Assembly: GCA_964563155.1 (NCBI GenBank)
Contig: CAZLVL010000002.1
Location: forward strand, 62,001-126,000
Length of the DNA stretch: 64,000 nt
Reading direction: 5' to 3'
Origin: DUPQ01 sp964563155
GTDB lineage: Bacteria > Bacillota > Clostridia > DUPQ01
Shown here: positions 60,410 through 64,000 of the stretch, piece after piece
Position numbering within the stretch: the first letter of the stretch is position 1
Layout of the letters: the number at the start of each line of letters is the position of its first letter
Program-made: the position numbers and the translations under genes
The notes under the pieces: model-generated
The model's input: only the letters and a program-made list of their open reading frames with translations
The model's database searches: none
What the model was told of the DNA's origin: nothing

Positions 60410-62449
60410 TTAAAATCTTCCATTTTCCTTTAGTTTAAACTTAGAAACCATTTCTTTTAACAAATGGGCTTGACTGCTCATTTCTTCACTTGCTGCAGCA
60501 CTCTCTTCAGAGGTTGCGGCATTTACTTGAACAACCTTGGATACTTGATTTATTCCTTGATTCACTTGGTTAATTCCCAGAGTTTGTTCATTAGAAGCTA
60601 TGGTTATGTCATTGACCAGCTGTGCTACTTTATCTACCTGATCTACAATCTCTTTAAGTGCATCAGCCGTATGGTTAGCAATTCTTCTACCATTTTGTGT
60701 TTTTTCTATGGAACCTTCTATCATTTCAGTGGTTTCTTTAGCGGCACTTGCAGAACGAGCTGCTAAGTTTCTTACCTCCTCAGCGACTACAGCAAAACCT
60801 TTTCCATGCTGTCCTGCCCTTGCAGCTTCTACAGCAGCATTTAAGGCAAGAATGTTGGTCTGGAAAGCAATATCATCAATTACCTTTATGACCTTGGAAA
60901 TATTAGCAGAAGCATGGTTTATTTCCTCCATAGCATTGAGCATTTCACCCATTTCTTGGTTTCCTTGAACAGCATTTTCCTTGGTTTTTGAAGTCAGGTC
61001 ATTTGCCAGATTGGCATTTTCCGTATTTTGTGAAGTTTGAGCTAGAATCTCTTCCATTGATGCAGATAACTCTTCTACTGAACTAGCTTGCTCAGAGGCA
61101 CCTTGAGAAAGAGCTATGCTGGTATCAGATACCTGTTGAGAACTTACAGCTACTTGGTCTGAAGCATTTGTTATTTCTCTAAAAGCTTCATTAAGATTTT
61201 CTAAGAGCATTTTTAAGGAATTACCCATGGTATCTTGTTCACTAACCAACTTTATATCTAAAGATAAATCATTGTTGGCAATTTTTTCTAAACACTCATC
61301 AGCATAAGTCATATTATCTACAAAGGCAGCAAAAGACTTAAGAGATTCACCTAATTCGTCTTTGCTTTCAGCTTCTTTTAAGATATCCTCTTTAACCTCA
61401 TCACTGTAGTTTAAGTTTCCAGTTCTTCCAGCTTGGTCCATAATGCCATGCATCTTTTTTAAGGGTCTAGTTATCATTTGAGATAATACAAAGGCAATAA
61501 TTATTGCAAATACAAGAACACAAACAAGGGCTGCTGCTACAACAATTAAAGAGTTAATTGCAGTTTGTTTGGTTATATTAACTCTTTCCGATATTCCCTC
61601 ATAGACCTCTTTAACTGCTTCATCAATAGCTAAAGAAGCAGCTTGTCCCATGGGAATTGCATAGGCTGCAGCTACGTGGGATGCATCATTTGCCGCAGAA
61701 AAATCATAAGTATAGTCATAACGCTTTTCAATTATTTCTATTAGCTTTTTTGCACTTAGTTTTTCTCCCGCTGTAGGAGATTTACTTTGATACTCTTTTA
61801 AAAGCACAATTGTGTCATCCATTTTGTTTATAATTTGAGGAACATAATTAGAATCGAAAGAATATTGAAAAGTTCTTGATAAAAGCCTAAAGGCAGTTAT
61901 CTCGTCACTTATTTTACTAGCTAAAAACAGCTGATTTTTACTAATATTGCTTTCTATCTGAAATCTCATGAACTCTTCAACTCCTGCCACCAACTCAGCA
62001 CCACTGGCGCCAAAAATTGTTCTACCTTGGTCAAGTTCGATTTCTTTTTGTATCATATCTTCTATAGCATCATTCCATAGAGAATATTGATTGTAGGCAT
62101 TGGTTAAACTTTCTCTAAATTTTTCATATAGAGTAAAATTGTCAATACGCCTAAATACTTCCTCAAATCTTTCTTCTACCTCTTGAGATGCTTGTCTAAA
62201 ATCTTCCCTTGCACCTTCATCAATTGTTTCATATAGGATATGGGCATATATGTCTGCATCTTGATAGGCTCTTAGAGCTTGATTTAATTCATCTTGAAAT
62301 GTGACATTTTGTTCAATTATTTCAACACCTTGAATATTGTTCACATTAGCCACTATAACAAAGGCTACAGCAGCACACATCAATAGAATTACAAGACCAA
62401 ATGCAACAAGGATCTTGTTTCGCACCTTAAGATTTTTAAATCTTCCCAT
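60410..62449 (-). CDS. Methyl-accepting chemotaxis protein
   Basis: 679 residues. TM1 (~14-34) and TM2 (~297-320) flank a ~260-residue helical sensor domain outside the cell. HAMP (~320-375) is followed by the cytoplasmic signalling coiled coil. The hairpin tip 'IDDIAFQTNILALNAAVEAARAGQHGKGFAVVAEEVRNLAARSASAAKE' is near-identical to the family consensus. Methylation-helix-like 'ASEQASSVEELSASMEEI' and 'ATSEESAAASEEM' segments are present. It controls flagellar direction through CheW/CheA; none of these are in the window. A GCCGATAT element lies upstream. Confidence 0.96.
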   Translation of the reverse strand: MGRFKNLKVRNKILVAFGLVILLMCAAVAFVIVANVNNIQGVEIIEQNVTFQDELNQALRAYQDADIYAHILYETIDEGAREDFRQASQEVEERFEEVFRRIDNFTLYEKFRESLTNAYNQYSLWNDAIEDMIQKEIELDQGRTIFGASGAELVAGVEEFMRFQIESNISKNQLFLASKISDEITAFRLLSRTFQYSFDSNYVPQIINKMDDTIVLLKEYQSKSPTAGEKLSAKKLIEIIEKRYDYTYDFSAANDASHVAAAYAIPMGQAASLAIDEAVKEVYEGISERVNITKQTAINSLIVVAAALVCVLVFAIIIAFVLSQMITRPLKKMHGIMDQAGRTGNLNYSDEVKEDILKEAESKDELGESLKSFAAFVDNMTYADECLEKIANNDLSLDIKLVSEQDTMGNSLKMLLENLNEAFREITNASDQVAVSSQQVSDTSIALSQGASEQASSVEELSASMEEILAQTSQNTENANLANDLTSKTKENAVQGNQEMGEMLNAMEEINHASANISKVIKVIDDIAFQTNILALNAAVEAARAGQHGKGFAVVAEEVRNLAARSASAAKETTEMIEGSIEKTQNGRRIANHTADALKEIVDQVDKVAQLVNDITIASNEQTLGINQVNQGINQVSKVVQVNAATSEESAAASEEMSSQAHLLKEMVSKFKLKENGRF

Positions 62450-62510
62450 TATTTTTCCTGCCTTTCTTTTCCATAAAGGAATTTTGCTTATTTCTAAGCG
62501 GATACTTTTT

Positions 62511-62518
62511 ATATCGGC
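62511..62518 (-). promoter_or_regulatory. Sigma-D (FliA)-like -10 element upstream of the chemoreceptor gene
   Basis: GCCGATAT on the minus strand (62518-62511) is a perfect match to the flagellar sigma -10 core, 61 bases before the chemoreceptor start. The matching -35 TAAA is not at the usual distance (nearest is 23 bases upstream), which weakens the call. Confidence 0.45.
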
Positions 62519-62570
62519 AACAAAAAAAGGGACTAAAGACTTTTACCTATATTCCTTTTATTAGTTTTTA

Positions 62571-62586
62571 TATTCTCTATTCTCTA
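62571..62586. repeat. 16-mer TATTCTCTATTCTCTA (copy 2)
   Basis: Exact repeat of 25293-25308, again spanning a minus-strand stop codon (sialidase-like gene, end 62577). The adjacent bases continue the TATTCT pattern. Confidence 0.7.
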
Positions 62587-63668
62587 TTCTGTATTTCTGA
62601 CAAGTCTATTCTTCTAATCCTAAGCTTAGTCAAGCAGTTCATCTTATCCTCTTTACCACCAGCGCAGTAGGCTAGTAAGATTGAATCTTTTGTAAAATGG
62701 ATGGCTGTGTAACAAAAACCAGCATCCTCATCTGTCTCAATATATGAAAAATTAGACCAAGATGCTCCTTCATCCTCACTAATTGCACATATTAAAGGAC
62801 TTCTTCCCCAACCTGCTTTGGATATCTTTCTAGTCTGATAATTTGGTATAGGGTTCCAGACAGCAAATAGGTGTCCGGTGTAAGGATTTCTTTTCATAGA
62901 AAGTGGAGAAAGGGGGCTGGTAAAAAAGGAAGGCTCTGGCTGAGACCAGGTTTTTCCTTGGTCTTTTGAAAACATTTGATATTGTCTTCCTAAATCAGTT
63001 CTTGCCCAAGCCATTAATAAATTATCTTTAAGAAGTATAAGACCAGGTTCTTGTAAACCGCTTTTAGTTTGTGTAACATTTAAAAGAGATATATTCGGAG
63101 ATTCCACCCAGGTTTTTCCATTATCTAAAGAAGAGAAATAGTGGACTTGACCCTTTTGGTTTATTCTTTTTTCTCCATTTTCTTCAAGAACTTCATGCTT
63201 TGATGCTAAAAACATAATTTTACCTGATGATAAAATGATAACCCTATCATTATTAACAACATAATAGCCCGGTTTTGAAATACAAGAAATTGCATCACTC
63301 CAACTTTTCCCTTCATCACTAGAATGACGCATATGTAAGGTGCATTGGTTCTCATATCCTCTTTTTACTAAATAGAAGATAGCAATATCTCCATTGTTTA
63401 GCCGTATTAATGAGACACTCATAAGGTTTTGTGCTTTTTCTTCTTGGGGAGAAAATAAGATTTTTCTATCAGACCAAGTCTTTCCTTCATCTTTAGAAAA
63501 AATAATCCCTATACTTGCTGGTGCTCCATCTGCATGGCTGTCTTTTGTATAGTGGCTATAGGCAAACATAATTGTGCCATCTTTGAGCTGCAAAAAAGCT
63601 CCTTCACTATTTCGTGGATTATTCTTTATGGGGGGCATTTCAAAAACTATTTGTCCTAATTCTTTCAT
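62577..63668 (-). CDS. Sialidase-like BNR/Asp-box beta-propeller protein
   Basis: 363 residues without a signal peptide. Five Asp-boxes (S/T-x-D-x-G-x-T/S-W) are visible: 'SKDEGKTWSD', 'SSDEGKSWSD', 'SLDNGKTWVE', 'SKDQGKTWSQ' and 'SEDEGASWSN'. This is the six-bladed propeller of the sialidase superfamily. Many such intracellular proteins are not true sialidases, and the arginine triad cannot be confirmed. Either sialic acid release or action on another sugar is possible. It lies just upstream of the chemoreceptor gene on the same strand. Confidence 0.82.
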   Translation of the reverse strand: MKELGQIVFEMPPIKNNPRNSEGAFLQLKDGTIMFAYSHYTKDSHADGAPASIGIIFSKDEGKTWSDRKILFSPQEEKAQNLMSVSLIRLNNGDIAIFYLVKRGYENQCTLHMRHSSDEGKSWSDAISCISKPGYYVVNNDRVIILSSGKIMFLASKHEVLEENGEKRINQKGQVHYFSSLDNGKTWVESPNISLLNVTQTKSGLQEPGLILLKDNLLMAWARTDLGRQYQMFSKDQGKTWSQPEPSFFTSPLSPLSMKRNPYTGHLFAVWNPIPNYQTRKISKAGWGRSPLICAISEDEGASWSNFSYIETDEDAGFCYTAIHFTKDSILLAYCAGGKEDKMNCLTKLRIRRIDLSEIQNRE

Positions 63669-63730
63669 TATTTACCTTTCTTTTCCTGTTAACTAGATTA
63701 TATTATGTATAAAGAGGGGATAAAAGAGAT

Positions 63731-64000
63731 TTAGCCAATACTATCAATTTTTCTAATCACAAGCCATTTACCGTCATTTGAAGATCCTACTCTTTCTACT
63801 ATGTTTTTTTCAAGCAACTTCACAAAATCTCTCTTAATTGTTCGTACCGATACATTAAACTCATTTGCTAGTTCTACTTGTGTTACAAAAGGATTTTCTA
63901 AGATTGAATTTATTATATCTAACTCTCTTCTGTAAAGTTTAGATGAATCAAAATTATATTCTTCATCCAAAACATATGTATCTTTTGCTTTTGATAAGGG
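63731..64000 (-). CDS. C-terminal winged-helix part of a larger regulator (5' partial at window edge)
   Basis: The frame stays open to the right edge, so the gene continues beyond the window. The visible ~89 residues hold a winged helix, 'IINSILENPFVTQVELANEFNVSVRTIKRDFVKLLEKNIVERVG', with a two-strand wing 'SNDGKWLVI'. Such a C-terminal module is common in AlbA_2/ATP-binding transcriptional regulators and Fic-like proteins. The rest of the protein is needed to decide. Confidence 0.6.
   Translation of the reverse strand, partial: PLSKAKDTYVLDEEYNFDSSKLYRRELDIINSILENPFVTQVELANEFNVSVRTIKRDFVKLLEKNIVERVGSSNDGKWLVIRKIDSIG

Noticed and set aside
1..64000. CRISPR array, prophage, insertion sequence, tRNA or rRNA
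   Set aside because: No regularly spaced repeats, transposase or integrase frames, or tRNA-like cloverleaf sequences were recognised on either strand by eye.

Overview
This window comes from a low-GC Gram-positive anaerobe of the Bacillota, most likely Clostridia or Tissierellia. The grounds are the AT-rich base composition, strong AGGAGG-type ribosome binding sites with occasional TTG/GTG starts, short intergenic gaps, and the gene content: superoxide reductase plus rubredoxin, PfoR-type PTS IIC, ECF S component, nadD-yqeK-rsfS, and a fused AroE-AroK. A chemoreceptor with a sigma-D-like -10 suggests motility. Catalase, peroxiredoxin, thioredoxin and superoxide reductase suggest an anaerobe that meets oxygen. 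A GH4 enzyme, a sialidase-like BNR protein, araB/araD and a solute-binding lipoprotein point to plant- or host-glycan sugars. No tRNA, rRNA, CRISPR array or insertion sequence was recognised.

Layout. 0-6.6 kb: the end of a large glycosidase-like protein, then a divergent pair of membrane proteins that each carry zinc ribbons (one with a FecR domain), and an atypical Lgt-like protein. 6.6-9.2 kb (minus): GNAT acetyltransferase, VTT membrane protein, TIM-barrel isomerase-like protein, rsfS. 9.3-12.9 kb (plus): PAP2-like protein and a Zur-ZnuACB zinc-uptake operon. 12.9-19.8 kb (minus): one tightly overlapping operon purE-purF-purM-purH-purD-nadD-yqeK, preceded by a structured leader resembling a purine riboswitch with a terminator. 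yqeK has one in-frame stop, and the PurF nucleophile Cys is Ser. 20-25.3 kb (plus): araB and a heterodimeric ABC exporter. 25.3-29.1 kb (minus): vitamin B6 kinase, URO-D-like, glyoxalase, MBL-fold and ECF S genes. 29.2-34.7 kb: PTS IIC, thioredoxin, peroxiredoxin, GH4 glycosidase, aldehyde dehydrogenase. 34.8-45 kb (minus): ABC-2 exporter, orphan solute-binding lipoprotein, sugar-modifying oxidoreductase and aminotransferase, a two-domain NAD synthetase whose glutaminase nucleophile is missing, and an MFS transporter. 45.3-50.9 kb (plus): catalase, nitroreductase, PAS-GGDEF-HD-GYP protein, superoxide reductase, rubredoxin (too short for ordinary ORF lists). 51-59.3 kb (plus): a complete shikimate-to-Phe/Tyr operon. 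59.3-64 kb (minus): araD, DUF2798-like protein, chemoreceptor, sialidase-like protein, and the end of a winged-helix protein.

The most striking signal is the leader of the aromatic operon. It holds a promoter, a 26-codon peptide with five Phe and five Tyr codons (FYFYF at its core), a terminator hairpin, and a competing segment inside the leader ORF that can pair with the terminator's 5' arm. This is the layout of ribosome-mediated attenuation, controlling DAHP synthase, all shikimate steps, and the Tyr and Phe branches.

The second signal is the purE leader: a 66-nt three-way-junction candidate with purine-riboswitch-like core positions, a terminator, and an antiterminator that uses the P1 3' strand. 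The third is that two separate glutamine amidotransferases here, PurF and NadE, lack their catalytic cysteine.
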